Assembly (NCBI GenBank): GCA_021234155.1
Contig: JAJEKV010000080.1
Span: 792,182-856,181 of the forward strand
Reading direction: 5' to 3'
From: Isoetes taiwanensis
Lineage: Eukaryota; Streptophyta; Lycopodiopsida; Isoetales; Isoetaceae
DNA: 64,000 nt
Shown here: positions 12,060 through 23,330 of the stretch, piece after piece
Layout of the letters: every line of letters begins with the position of its first letter
Numbering within the stretch: position 1 is the stretch's first letter
Translations under genes and position numbers: made by a program
The notes under the pieces: model-generated
The model's input: only the letters and a program-made list of their open reading frames with translations
The model's database searches: none
What the model was told of the DNA's origin: nothing

Positions 12060-13130
12060 TTCATTTTTTCTCAGGCTTAAATTTGAAGCTCAAGTATCCG
12101 ATCTTTGGCAATACCAAAGGAAAACCCATCGTGGATCAAAGTGGATAAGCTCACATGGAGGAGTTTGAGATACTCACAGTTCTTAATGGCCATTCTCAAC
12201 CGCCAATCAAGTTTCACATTTTCTCTACCACAGTGCGTGGTGCTCCATACCAATGGCTCATGGCCAATAAAAGCCACTGGAAGCAAAAAGCCACTGAAAA
12301 CAAAAGCCATTGAAAGCAAAGTTGGGCAGATATGAAAGTTGTTTTCTCGCTCACTATGATCTCTAGATGATGATCAACAACTGCTAAAACACTTGAATGA
12401 ACTTCAACAACAAGCCACAGAATCTACCGGGGAATTTGCAGATCGTCTGCTGATTCTTGTGGGTAAACTCAAAGAATACCCCATGCAAAGTATGGTTTCT
12501 TCAAGGTCTTCCTCCAGCAATTTGCCTCATGACTGAATACTTGCGCCCTAAATCTTTGACTCATGCCACTGAGTTAATCACTCTATCAATGTCTCTTCCC
12601 GAGGAGTTCCCCTCATGGATGTTCCTTTCATGCTCTGCACGGCTGCTCCTCACAACTCGGTGACTCCTCAGTCTCAACAACGCAGTCAAGTCTGGTGTCA
12701 TCTCTGCAAATATCAGGGCCACCTAGCGAATGAATGTAATTCCACTAATAAACCTCCTCATGGCAAAAGATGCAACACGTGCAATTATACTACGGAAGAA
12801 TGTATGCGTGCTAACCCCACTTCCTTCCGACAGAAAATGGTCTTTCAGGTACAAACTACACCACAACAACAGTCGCAACATGACCAGTCTTCATGCCAGC
12901 CTTTTGACCCAACTAAAGCTCAATGCTATCATTGTTATGAATGGGGCTACACCACTACCATGTGCCCTCAACTTCCACAAGTTCAAGTCCAACCGGTCCG
13001 CCTCACTGCCTACCAACTCTGGGTGCCCAATGGTAAACAAGGTCCCTGGCCCAAGCTGAAGAAACCCCCATGCGCACCTCAGCGACAACAACAATGGGCC
13101 CCTACCCCTTCTCAAGCCACCTTGGATTAA
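12060..13130 (+). pseudogene. gag of gypsy relic 2
   Basis: Shifted frames give a capsid-like region (KAHMEEFEILTVLNGH, GAPYQWLMANKSHW, ESTGEFADRLLILV). 12615-13130 holds zinc knuckles: CHLCKYQGHLANEC is a full CX2CX4HX4C, followed by CNTCNYTTEEC and CYHCYEWGYTTTMC, where the His is Tyr. Gag packages RNA into particles. The multiple stops between 12300 and 12640 show it is dead. A Gln/Pro-rich tail follows. Confidence 0.75.
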
Positions 13131-13499
13131 CAAGCTCAAGAGAAAATTTATCAGGCCTTGAATCCTGCAGTTCAACATTTCCAACCAGGTTGGACTGGTT
13201 TCCCGCCAAACTCAAGGTACTTGCCCTTACCTCCTTACACCTAAGGACACAAGGGCTGCTTATGCGGTGGACACTCTTCCTACCACTGCTAATCCTAAAT
13301 CTATTCATTTTGCACTGATCTCGATCACCTTATGCCAAATGTCATGCCCAAAATTCGACAAAGTATTCTTCGCCTCATGTAAGCTGCGGAAGGCAGAACC
13401 TTAGCCAATATCCATGCCACTACTCGTTCACAAGCATAGGGAGCTGAACCTTCTACATCGACGCCCTCTCCACGCGAGGATACATATCCCAACATAGCT

Positions 13500-13758
13500 A
13501 TGGAAGTTGAACTCTTGAAAGAGGTAGCTGCCTCCTTACCTCAAGAACAGCCCTCCACGGACACCATCAATGCGTGCACCAGTATCCCTTTGGAACTCCA
13601 AGAGGAACTGGCCAAAATTAAAATTCCGCTCAGTTTGTCCACCACTCTCAGACTTTGTCCTGCCCTCCGCAAACAATTGCCATTGCCTATAGTTCTCGTT
13701 GAGGCTGCGACAACTTCGACACCCACGGTCCACACCACAATAGGTGCTCAGCAAGTCA
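13500..13758 (+). pseudogene. Gag-protease linker of gypsy relic 2, left of the copia insertion
   Basis: An open frame beginning at 13500 runs up to the copia insertion. The last codons before 13759 continue in phase at 19090 if the insertion and one copy of the target duplication are ignored. The protease active site lies just to the right of the insertion. Confidence 0.65.
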
Positions 13759-14239
13759 TGAAGAATTCAAACAACACTCAACAAGTTAAATTAATAAACT
13801 TGTTAGTAGCAATAGACAAGATAAATTACAAGTTATCTTCGAACTATTGCATTTGCATTCTCATCATACAAATAAGATATGAAATTGATTTGTAACACTT
13901 CGACAGCCCAAGCCCGGATCATATCATGTCTTCCGGCTACTGCTGTATTCCACCTTCACAATAATAATACAATGCAATTCTTCTTTTTCTGTTTATAACC
14001 TTCAGTCCGGCCGCTATGCCGGACCGAACGAGCAGCTTGCTATCACCTTTCTTAATTCGGAACTTTGAATCATATTTCCCCCTTTAGGATATGCAAGGTG
14101 TCGTTCTTATAATGACCTGCTATGTATATTCAATGGTTTATTAACCATTGCCGTATTTGCAAATCCCAATCGTGCTTCAAGTGCTTCAAGTGCTTCAAGC
14201 ACTACCTAAGTGCAATTACAACATGACATATATTCAACA
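13759..14239 (-). repeat. Copia 3' LTR
   Basis: Left LTR, 481 bp, which is the 3' LTR because the element runs on the minus strand. On that strand it reads TGTTGAAT...TTCTTCA. It has three copies of the 9-bp unit GTGCTTCAA near 14175-14205; the other LTR has four. The polypurine tract GAAGGGGGAA (minus strand, 14240-14249) abuts it. Confidence 0.95.
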
Positions 14240-15421
14240 TTCCCCCTTCATGTTGTAATCCACACATTTAATCATGCACTTCAACTCTGTAAATCTTGTC
14301 ACTGCCAAAGGTTTTGTGAGCAAGTCTGCTAGCTGCTTGGTTGTGTTAACATATACCAACTTTACTATATCCTTTGCAACTATTTCCCTGATAAAATGAA
14401 GTTCAAGTTCTATGTGTTTAGATCTTTCATGAAAGACAGGATCTTTCGTCATTGCAATGCAGCTTGTACTGTCACAGTACAATTCAGTGGCCTTGTTTTG
14501 ATCGAAACCAAGTTCTATTAGCAGCCTTCTTTCCCATATTACTTCTTTGGTAGCTAATACAGCTGAGGCATATTCAGCCTCAACACTTGACATGGCTGTA
14601 GCATTTTGCTTTTTACATTTCCAACTAACAGGAGCTCCTCCTAAGAATGTTAAATATCCTGAAGTGGATTTCCCTGTATCTAGATCTCCTCCCCAATCAG
14701 CGTCACAATAAGCATGCAATTGTAAGTTTTCTGTATCATAGCTAACTCCATGATTCATTGTACCTTTTAAGTATCTCAGCACACGTTTAGCTGCCATCCA
14801 ATGCTCCTTTCCTGGGTCATTGTTGTATCTGCTCAACATATTCACCACATAAGCAATGTCTGGCCTAGTACAATTGGCAACATAGGACAAACAACCAATC
14901 AATGACATATAAGGTACATTACTCATTTCCTTTCGTTCTGCATCTGTCTTTGGACACATTTTTGCTGAGAGCTTGTAGCCTGGAACTATTGGAGTAGTGC
15001 TGATATTACATTCAGTCATTTTGAACTTTTTAAGCATTCCCTCAATCTGTCCTCTTTGAGTCAATGTCAGGATTTTGTTCTCCCTATTTCTATGAACTTC
15101 TATGCCCAAAAATTTCTTCAACTCACCAAGATCTGACATTTTAAATTTGCTTTTCAGAATGTTCTTGCAATGTTCCAAAATATCAATGCCATTAGCTACC
15201 ATTATATTGTCATCTACATAGAGAGCTATTATGCACCACTCAACTCCTCTATGAAATTTGTAAACATTGCCATAATTTTGCAATTTTCCAAAGCCCTGCT
15301 CTCTAAGAAAAGAATCTATACACCTGTACCATTCCCTTGGGGATTGTTTAAGGCCATAAACTGCCTTTTTTAATTTCCATACTTTTCCATTTTCTTTTTC
15401 AAAACCTGGAGGTATTTTCAT
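14234..15421 (-). pseudogene. Copia reverse transcriptase C-terminal half and RNase H
   Basis: A 395-codon open frame. It has YGLKQSPREWY, the active-site YVDDNIMVA, FKMSDLGELKKFLGIE, the RNase H start YCDADWGGD, and ADLLTKPL near the end. The active-site Asp pair of the polymerase and the RNase H DAD and SSVEAEY motifs are present. Its last codons read through the polypurine tract and the stop TGA lies in the first bases of the LTR. The rest of the polymerase (15535-15810) is in another frame, and the linking DYEETF region is disrupted, so no full pol is made. Confidence 0.9.
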
Positions 15422-15534
15422 ATAGATTTCTTCTTCTAAGTCTCATTCAAGAAAGCAAAGAGTTACATCCATATGATGTACTTCCAAGTCTCACAGCATT
15501 TGCAATTGACAAGAGCATTCTTATGCTATTCATT

Positions 15535-15810
15535 TTACCGGAGGAGAAAAAGTTTCTTCATAATCTTGTCCATACCTCCGGGTAAATCCCCTCGAGCAAC
15601 CAGCCTTGCTTTGAATTTTGGTGTTACTCCATCCGCTTGAGTCTTTATCTTGTACAACCATTTGTTACCAACAATATTCTTGTCACTAGGAGTATCTACA
15701 ACCTCATAAGTGTTTGTTCTCTCAAATGATTGCATTTCTTCCCGCATGGCCTTCACCAGCTTTTTGCAATCATGTGAGGTTACAAACTTCATCATACGTT
15801 TTAGGTACAA
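15535..15810 (-). pseudogene. Copia reverse transcriptase N-terminal fragment
   Basis: Encodes AMREEMQSFERTNTYEVVDTP, KWLYKIKTQADG and KARLVARGD, the usual start of copia polymerase. The frame is lost before the DYEETF/APV block, and the sequence between 15421 and 15535 reads only in shifted frames. Confidence 0.9.
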
Positions 15811-16151
15811 ACTACATCCAAATGCATTAGAATTTCAAAGAGTCCAAGAATCTCACCTTCTTTTTTCTTTCAATCTTCTGCTCCTACCTGAGGCATCACG
15901 TCCAAGTAGATCATGTTGTGTAGCAGCTTCCCCCTTAAGCATTTCTGCTTCTGTCCTCCTTTTCTTTTTAACAACATTATTTTGTACCTCATCTTGTTGA
16001 TCTTCTCCTCAACTCCGCCGCATGCACATTGTCATCAGCAATAACATTATGGTCGGTTGACAATTGTTCATCTTCCTCATCCCACCAATCGCAGCTTGTT
16101 GGCTCACCTTTTTCTTTTCCTCGAATATTTGGTACTTCCTCAATCCCGTGG

Positions 16152-17213
16152 TTATCCTGTTTGACCCTGATTGTTGATCCCTGGTAATACCTTGTAGTAT
16201 TGTTCTTCATCAAATACAACATCCCTGCTAATTAGAATTTTCCTTTTGCTTGGATCATAAACCCTGTATGCCTTCGATTCTTGGTCATATCCAACCAGGT
16301 ATGTAATATAAGCTTTGTCATCAAGCTTCTTCCTCAACTCATCTGGCACATGAACAAATGCCAGACATCCATAGGCCTTAAGCCTTTCATAGTCTGGTGT
16401 TTTGTTAGCCCATAATGTAATTGGAATTTCTCCTTTGATGCTTAAGGATGGTAACTGGTTTTGCACATGCACTGCTGCCTTAACAGCTTCTTCCCAAAGG
16501 AAATTTGGCAAACCAGAGTATTTTAGCATACTCCTTACGGCATTGAGAATGGTTCTATTCTTCCTTTCAAAGAATCCCATTTTGTTTGGGCGAAACCGCA
16601 TGTCAGTTGCCTCTTAATGCCATGTATATTGCAATATTGCTTGAATTCATTAGACATGAACTCTCCTCCCCTATCTGACCTTAAACATTTGATTTTCCTC
16701 CCTGTTTCAACTTGCACCTCATTTGCAAATTTTTTAAATGCTTCCAATGCTAGGTCTTTTGTGCTCAAGCAAGAACTCTCGTCATTCTACTATAGTCATC
16801 AATAAAGGTCATAAAATACCTTTTTCCGTAAATGCTAGTAACATTTAAAGGCCCACACAAATCTGTGTGTATCAGGTCCAGCTTATTCCTTGCCCTTTTT
16901 CTGATTTCTTAAAGGGAAGTCTACTATGCTTGCCTAAAATGCAGCCCACACATTTAAGCTTCTCATTATCATCAGTTGTGCCCTTGATCAGCCCTTTCTT
17001 GATCATAAGTTTGACAGTTTTAGAGTTTACATGACACATTCTCTCATGCCATGTTTTTGTACTTGCACATGTTACAAGGTTAACACTTGGAACATAATGA
17101 TTTAAGTTTAAACCCGGATAAATTGCCAATTCTTTTACCAAGAAACTTGAGTTTATTGTTGAGAAACACTTTACATTCCAATCTCTCAAAGAGAACTTTA
17201 TACCCAAGATCAA
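16152..17213 (-). pseudogene. Copia integrase with gag-pre-integrase domain
   Basis: Three frames. 16872-17213 has the HERMCHVN...CVGCILGKHSRLPF zinc-binding segment. 16535-16768 carries the central Asp in LRSDRGGEF. 16152-16601 has FFERKNRTI with the catalytic Glu, and the C-terminal AYGCLAFVHVPDELRKKLD and DVVFDE blocks. Frameshifts near 16600 and between 16770 and 16870 separate the catalytic residues, so the enzyme cannot be made from this copy. Confidence 0.9.
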
Positions 17214-17399
17214 CTAACGGCAAATCAAATCGGGTTTCTAACTAAACCTGAACACAAAGCACATTTTCTAACTTGACAGCCTTCCCTTCAAGATCATACA
17301 GCTTCAAGCATTCCTCAGATATCTTTGATTTCTTGCAAATCACCATTTCCTAGTTGCACATGTCCACTTTTTACTTTCTTGCAATCTTTAAGCAACTTT

Positions 17400-17560
17400 A
17401 ATGATGATGTTACTTGTCCTCTCAAATCCCGAATCTACAATTATCATATTGTGATCATTCTCATGCATCAAATGACATAATTTAGCATAACTAACCTCAT
17501 CATCTTCATTTTGCTCGTCCTCCTCACTTCGAGTCTCCCCGTGTTAAATTTAATGCCGGA
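17400..17560 (-). pseudogene. Copia protease active-site remnant
   Basis: On the minus strand a VDSG motif (17427-17435) fits the retropepsin active-site DSG in the right place between gag and integrase. The following frame hits a stop within about 15 codons. Confidence 0.6.
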
Positions 17561-18547
17561 TTATCTTTAGAACTTCCCTTTCCTTTTTGTACAAATGTCC
17601 TGCTGCCTCTGCCTCTCCGGTTTTGCCTTTTGGCATTCTCGCCCCTTTGGGTTGGGACAAATTGGAAGCAAAGTGGCCTTTACCATCACAATTGTAACAT
17701 ATAACTTCCTTTCCCCGTTTTTGGACAATCAGCCTTTTAAATGACCATATGCATTGCAATTATAACAAGGTCCAACTTTGTCCCCGCCAAATTTTGCCAA
17801 GACCTCTCTTTTCCTTATGTTTACCTCGCATAAAGTACTTCGCAGCCTTTGTTCGTCTTCATCTTGGCCAAACCGCCTGCTCAAATTCAGTTTCATCATT
17901 TGTATTGCATGATCTTTGGTTCTTGCAATATTCCTTAGAAGAGTAGCCAAGTAAGCATTGTGAGAAACAGCCCGAAATAGCCAAAGAATTGATATTGCTC
18001 ATTTAATATAACACCTGCAGCTTCTAGGTCTGCTACAATGGAATCAAATTTTTCACAAAATTCAATTATATTATCTTTCTCATGTAGCTTTAGTTTCCTC
18101 AACTGCTTCTCTAAAACATCTATCTGGGATGATGTTTTAACTTCATAATTTGTGACCATGTAGGTCCACATTTAGCCCTCTAAGCTTGAGCTTAATAGCT
18201 GTTCCAACCTTACAGCAAATGATAGCTTGAGCCTCTTTAATCTTAATTACCTCATTAGTTGACACACTTGAGGTGACTGTTGGACCTGCACTTTCTGCAG
18301 CAGCTATACTAGCTTCACCACTTCCACCAGCTGTGGAATCACCTGTGCTTGAGCTTGAACTGGCTCCCCTAGTTGACCCTGCACCAGCATTAGCACTAGA
18401 TCTCCTGCTTGCTTTAGGATCAACTAAATACCACAGGTTTTCAAACTCCAGGACTTCCTGGATACTTTGTTTCCAGACTTGGAAACCACTTTCCCCCTTG
18501 AACACCTCAATGGCATTGAGCAGATTTGCTCCAAATCTACTAGACAT
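17550..18547 (-). pseudogene. Copia gag
   Basis: Starts with MSSRFGANLLNAIEVFKG at 18547, followed by a Ser/Ala/Gly-rich linker, the KLKLHEKDNIIEFCEKFDSIVADL capsid helix region and two zinc knuckles (CYNCNAYGHLKG; CYNCDGKGHFASN, whose final Cys is lost). It is spread over four overlapping frames (18143-18547, 17935-18171, 17729-17950, 17550-17759). Confidence 0.85.
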
Positions 18548-18570
18548 GATGAATTTTTATAGGATCTGTA

Positions 18571-18583
18571 GCTCTGATACCAA
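18571..18583 (-). other. Copia primer-binding site (initiator Met-tRNA)
   Basis: The minus strand reads TGGTATCAGAGC immediately inside the 5' (right) LTR, the standard primer site complementary to initiator Met-tRNA. Confidence 0.95.
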
Positions 18584-19084
18584 TGAAGAATTCAAACAAC
18601 ACTCAACAAGTTAAATTAATAAACTTGTTAGTATATTCAAGCAAGCAATAGACAAGATAAATTACAAGTTATCTTCGAACTATTGCATTTGCATTCTCAT
18701 CATACAAATAAGATATGAAATTGATTTGTAACACTTCGACAGCCCAAGCCCGGATCATATCATGTCTTCCGGCTACTGCTGTATTCCACCTTCACAATAA
18801 TAATACAATGCAATTCTTCCTTTTCTGTTTATAACCTTCAGTCCGGCCGCTATGCCAGACCGAACGAGCAGCTTGCTATCACCTTTCTTAATTCGGAACT
18901 TTGAATCATATTTCCCCCTTCAGGATATGCAAGGTGTCGTTCTTATAATGACCTGCTATGTATATTCAATGGTTTATTAACCATTGCCGTATTTGCAAAT
19001 CCCAATCGTGCTTCAAGTGCTTCAAGTGCTTCAAGTGCTTCAAGCACTACCTAAGTGCAATTACAACATGACATATATTCAACA
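18584..19084 (-). repeat. Copia 5' LTR
   Basis: Right LTR, 501 bp, near-identical to 13759-14239. It is longer by 11 bp near 18633 and by one extra 9-bp GTGCTTCAA unit. Confidence 0.95.
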
Positions 19085-19089
19085 AGTCA

Positions 19090-19560
19090 ACCATGTACAA
19101 ATCGATGGGGGCAGTGTGGTAAATCTCATTAGGACAAATCACGACATCAATTGGGCATTAAGCAACTTTTCGAGCACCCTATAATATCAAGCTTGCTAAT
19201 GGCCTACATGCCCATAAGGCGTCACGCCTCAGCTTACTATCAACACCAGAGATCTTAAGTTTCCTCTTGAATTTGGTGTCTGGAGAGCCGGGAAAGACCC
19301 CGTCGATTACGAAATGCTTGTTGGTCGCCCCTTTCTTTGCCAACCTAAGAGCATCCATTACTGGGCTACTGATCAACTGGTCATCATCGATGGGAATCTC
19401 ACTGCCACCATGGATCTTGAAACCGGTCAACTTATTGCTGTTAAACAGGTGGAACCTTCGCTCTCTAATAGTCATTCGGAGGATGTTCAAAATATATATG
19501 AAGTTCAAGCTCCTGCCCCTAAACTTCCTCTATCCGTGTATCCTGAATATGCGGATCCAT
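19090..19560 (+). pseudogene. Gypsy relic 2 protease
   Basis: Contains QIDGGSVVNLI, a retropepsin active-site block of the D-G-G-S-x-V-N type seen in some plant gypsy proteases, then EMLVGRPFL and HYWATDQLVI from the C-terminal half. An in-frame stop follows the active-site block after about 20 codons. The copia insertion lies a few codons upstream of the catalytic Asp. Confidence 0.75.
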
Positions 19561-19914
19561 AGGGCGTCATGACTCTGGATCATGATCAAGCAATTGCCAC
19601 TCTGCTTCATCCATATCTAGCGCCTTGTAATCAAGTTACTGTAGTACCTTCTCTTGATGATGCTGAGGACGTGGTTTTGGCTCATGATACTCCCCTACTC
19701 ACGCCACCACCATTGGGGGATTCAACCCCAACCCCTCTATTTTTTACCACTGCAAGTGCGGCACCTCCAGTTCTGCTGCAAACTCTGGCACATCAGGTTA
19801 CGGATGCTGAAGTCGTTCCACACATCCAAACTCCTGAGATTGAGATTGTTGACCTTGGCATAAATCAACCCATTAGACTGTTGCAGGACTTTCTCCTCCA
19901 TTCCGTGAGAAAGC

Positions 19915-20250
19915 TGTGAAACTTTTCAAGAGGTTCAAACATATTTTTGCCTGGAGTTATAAGTACCTCTGAGGAATTAAGAAAGAATTGGGTGAACTCA
20001 CCATTCCCGCAAAATTGGATTCCATCCCTATCTAGCAACAATGTATAGGCTCAACCCAAATTACCAGGACCGTGTGGTAAACTTCTGGATGTTGGACTTA
20101 CTTATGAAGCAAAATATTCTGAGTGGATGAGCCCTATAGTTATTGCTCTTAGCGCAATGGTAGAATCCGTGTTTGTGTTGAGAAAAATAACATGATTCTC
20201 CGAACATATATTCGTCCCCATGAAATTTCAAGTACCGTCCAACAAGCTTA
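19915..20250 (+). pseudogene. Gypsy relic 2 reverse transcriptase fragment
   Basis: Frame fragments show FKRFKHIFAW (19925-19955), then EAKYSEWMSPIV and GRIRVCVE (20105-20185), the start of a gypsy RT. The YxDD active site and RNase H are absent. The sequence passes directly to integrase at about 20255, implying an internal deletion. Confidence 0.65.
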
Positions 20251-20254
20251 TGAG

Positions 20255-21330
20255 GGGCTTGGGGAGTGGCCATTTTAGTGATGACATCACGATACGAAAA
20301 ATCCTCCTGGCAGGCTATTTTTGGCCCACTCTTTTCAAGGATGCTCAGCTCATGCATGCACTTGTGATGTCTGTCAATGCCTGGGTAGACCCACGGCCCG
20401 TGAGGTCTTACTGCTCACCCCCAGTTGCCACGCCACTTCTCTTCAGTAAATGAGGAATGGATTTTATTGATTCCGTGAATCCTCCAGCTACACACAACCA
20501 GGCACGCTACATTCTCGTCTTCATAGATTATGCTACTAAGTGGGCAGAAGCGTGTGCTCTCCCAGAGAACACTGCCGCCAGCAGGACCAGAATTCTCTAC
20601 ACGCATATCACTCATTTTGGATGTCGTATGGAACTTGTCAGTGACCGGGATGTTCATTTTGTGAATCATACCATCAAAGAGCTCATTGGTTATCTTCGAG
20701 TCCATCGTAGGAAAAGTACACATTACTATCCACAAGGCAATGGTCTTGCGAAAAACACCAACAAAACTCTAATCTCTGTCCTAAAAAAAATCTGTGATGC
20801 TTCCAGAAAAGATTGGCATGAAAAATTGCCGACGGTTTTACAGAGATATAACATTACGTACAAGATTGCTACAGGGCAAACTTCTTTCAAACTTGTCTAC
20901 GGTCAAGAGGCTTTGATGCCTTTCGAATATATCCTCTCGACCCTCAAATTCCAGATAGCTACCGCACACAATCCTCCAGCTGCTCTTAGAGAACGTGTTT
21001 ATCAACTTCAACAACTGGATGAAATTCGCTTAGATGCTTATCTCCGTGTCCTGACCAGACATCAACTCAGGAAATCATGGCATGATCAGAAAATCAGAAC
21101 AAAAGAGTTCAGGAAGGCGATTTAGTCCTACTTTATGATTCGAGGTACAAGCATCATCCTGGCAAGCTCAAACTTCGTTGGTTAGGACCTTATGGCAGTT
21201 CAACCGGATATATTTCAATTTGCGGAGTTGGATGGCACTCCTCTTCCATCCTTGGTTAATGGATTTCGTTTAAAACCCTTCTACAAGACGGAAAATCCTA
21301 TTATATCCACCGACATAAATACTGAATTGG
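20255..21330 (+). pseudogene. Gypsy relic 2 integrase
   Basis: Zinc-binding remnant GHFSDDITIRKILLAGYFWP at 20265-20325. The core in frame 20457-21125 has FIDYATKWAEA (first Asp), SDRDVHFVN (second Asp) and the YYPQGNG block, where the expected catalytic Glu is Lys (GLAKNTNKT). A GPY-type C-terminus follows (YDSRYKHHPGKLKLRWLGPYG, 21135-21195). The enzyme would insert cDNA; this copy lacks the catalytic Glu and has a stop at 21123. Confidence 0.85.
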
Positions 21331-21424
21331 AACCAACATAGTTATATTGAGAAAGTAGTAGGTTACATACAAAATTGGGGATTTCTCTTCTATATTATCG
21401 CACTACATACTTTCTAGCCAATCT

Positions 21425-23108
21425 TTATTCCAGATTGGCCGCGAAGCAGACCTTCAGGATGTGATAAAGCAACATGTGATACCACTGCAGATGTATCACC
21501 ACATCCAAATAGTCAAAATCTGGCTTGAGCATCTCCTCCAGGCCCTCCAACTAGCCATCCATGGGAATTCCACGGCTCCAAGCTATGGCCCTGATTCTGC
21601 AATGATTGCACATTTTCAGGCCCTTATAAACTAAAGTCTTCTAGTTCCCAGCACTGTGTCGACTTACAGAAGCACATCCATGTCTCGGGCATCCAATAAG
21701 GTTCCCTCCAAGATAATTTTCATTCGAGACCTTTAGGATGAGACCTCTCAACAAGAAAACATCAACATTAATCAAGAAGAAGCTCGGAGTCCTTCCCTAA
21801 GAAGGAAATCCCCCATTGCCATCTCTTCCTTGTATCACTCCACAAAGGATACTCCCTCTGATCCTCATTAGCAGTCACGAGTTTCCATCTCGCATGAAGT
21901 CCGTTACCAGCCTCTACAACTTCTCACCAAGCTCTCTATGAGTATGAGCAACAGGTAACTGGTTGTATTCTACAGTTACAAGAATCCCACGATAAACTAA
22001 TGAATGGTATCAAAGACCATCTGGATTTCTCTGATGTTCTCAAATAGGAACTCCAGGATCTGACCACTCAGAAAAGTCATCTTGAGGAGCAGCTTCAAGA
22101 AAAACATAGCACCATTTTGGCCATTTATGAAGAATTAAAAAGGGCTCAGGAGGCTATGGCTCAGTTGGAGGCAATCCATGCTCCGTTACAGGTTTAGGTC
22201 CACACCCTTCAAGAACAGCTTATGGCCAAAGATCAGATCCTTCAAGATACCTTGGCACTCTATCGTAGCCTTCAAGAAGAATTCCATACTCATAAAAGTG
22301 TCATCACGCAAGAACAGCTCCGTATCACTGAGTTGGAAGGCCTGGTCATGGTTGCCTATATATAGGTCAAATCCTTGGAAACCAAAATTCTGTCAAGCAA
22401 AAAATCATTGACGATATAGAACTTGTGGGTCTCCAACTTCAACTATCTTTCATGGGTGCCTCTCCCCCTCATAGCACTCACGCTCATAGAAAGCTTAAAG
22501 AACTCAAGCGCATGGTAGATGAGAAGGCCCATCAAATCCAGGATTTGAAACACTAGCTTCAGCAAGCAGAATAGTCTGTAGAAGATGCCCACGCCAACAC
22601 TAAAAGGTGCTCTGTTCTTGCTGAGCACATACGCAGGGGTTACCCTCTCCTGATGGGATACCTTGATTATGTAAAATTGCGACGACCTTCTTTTCTTAAT
22701 GATGGCTCAGTGCATCTGGCTTAATCGAAGGAGCTATCACGATCATTGATTTTGTGTATCTTTGGCCTAGACTCACTATAAAAGAACGAGGCACATTGTG
22801 TTCCCTGGTTAACTTTCAGTTGCTTCCTGTCGAAGATCTTCCATTCTTCATTTTTCAAATAGTTCAGCCCATGGCTTATGTTCTGCATGCTTTTTATCTG
22901 GCTCATTCTCAGGGACAATATTCAGAAGACCACCTCGAGCCATTCGTGGGAAATCAGGTAGCTATTTTGTTACTTCAAAAAGACAACCACTACCTCTCTG
23001 ATCCCACGCTCCTCAATGAATATATGCCAGAGCTTCATTCCCATCTTACACTCTGGGCACAAGAGGCTCTTGAATGTGCTCAAGCATATTTACAGCGTGA
23101 TTATGGCG
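21425..23108 (+). pseudogene. Extra 3' ORF of gypsy relic 2 (coiled-coil protein)
   Basis: Downstream of integrase on the same strand a broken frame encodes a protein I do not recognise. 21425-21634 is helical and Gln/Leu-rich. 21950-22640 is a long coiled coil with repeated QLQE, LEEQLQEKH and LQEQLMAKDQIL segments. 22650-23108 is a globular tail (frame 22754-23128) ending in Glu/Ala/Leu-rich helices. Seven in-frame TAG codons and one TAA interrupt it, each where a Gln codon would fit. Extra frames after pol occur in several plant gypsy lineages. No envelope-type signal peptide or membrane span is visible. Confidence 0.6.
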
Positions 23109-23109
23109 A

Positions 23110-23330
23110 CATGAAAATAAACATATAAAAATGAAACAATCTCGACACAATACATAAGGGAGGGTCGGGAGGGAAGCAACGGGTAAGCAAGAGATGATGA
23201 TGTGAGAAGACACTGATAAACGTCCACAAGAATGAATGCCTATAAATGGCTTGCCCCTTTCCAGGATGTCGATTTGATGGGTTGGATCGATGCCATTTCG
23301 ATCCGCAAATCATGCATGCATCCCATTGAA
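23110..23330 (+). repeat. Hairpin-promoter repeat family, copy R1
   Basis: Shares ATAAACATATAAA, GGGAGGGTCGG...GGGAAGCAA, TGTGAGAAGA and GGATCGATGCCATT with 26555-26775. A TATAAAT box sits between GCC and GGC. It starts where the gypsy relic 2 frame stops, so it truncates or adjoins that element. Confidence 0.55.

Larger units (their letters stand above)
13759..19084 (-). mobile_element. Complete Ty1/copia retrotransposon, young insertion
   Basis: Two TG...CA LTRs of 481 and 501 bp bound a minus-strand copia pol (gag-protease-integrase-RT-RNase H). A primer site for initiator Met-tRNA adjoins the right LTR and a polypurine tract adjoins the left one. The 5-bp target duplication AGTCA lies at 13754-13758 and 19085-19089. 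By eye the LTRs differ by three transitions and two small length changes, so insertion is recent. Even so, the internal coding region is broken by several frameshifts, suggesting mobilisation in trans or assembly error. Confidence 0.95.
11491..23108 (+). mobile_element. Ty3/gypsy relic 2 with extra 3' ORF, host of a copia insertion
   Basis: Domains in order on the plus strand: gag (12060-13130), protease (split, 13500-13758 and 19090-19560), fragmentary reverse transcriptase (19915-20215), integrase (20255-21330), then an additional coiled-coil frame (21425-23108). The copia element at 13759-19084 splits it. Reverse transcriptase palm/thumb and RNase H are deleted: the frame jumps from early RT motifs to the integrase zinc-binding region within about 50 bp. 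Stops and frameshifts throughout make it defective. Neither LTR was identified; sequence after 23110 belongs to another repeat family. Confidence 0.8.
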
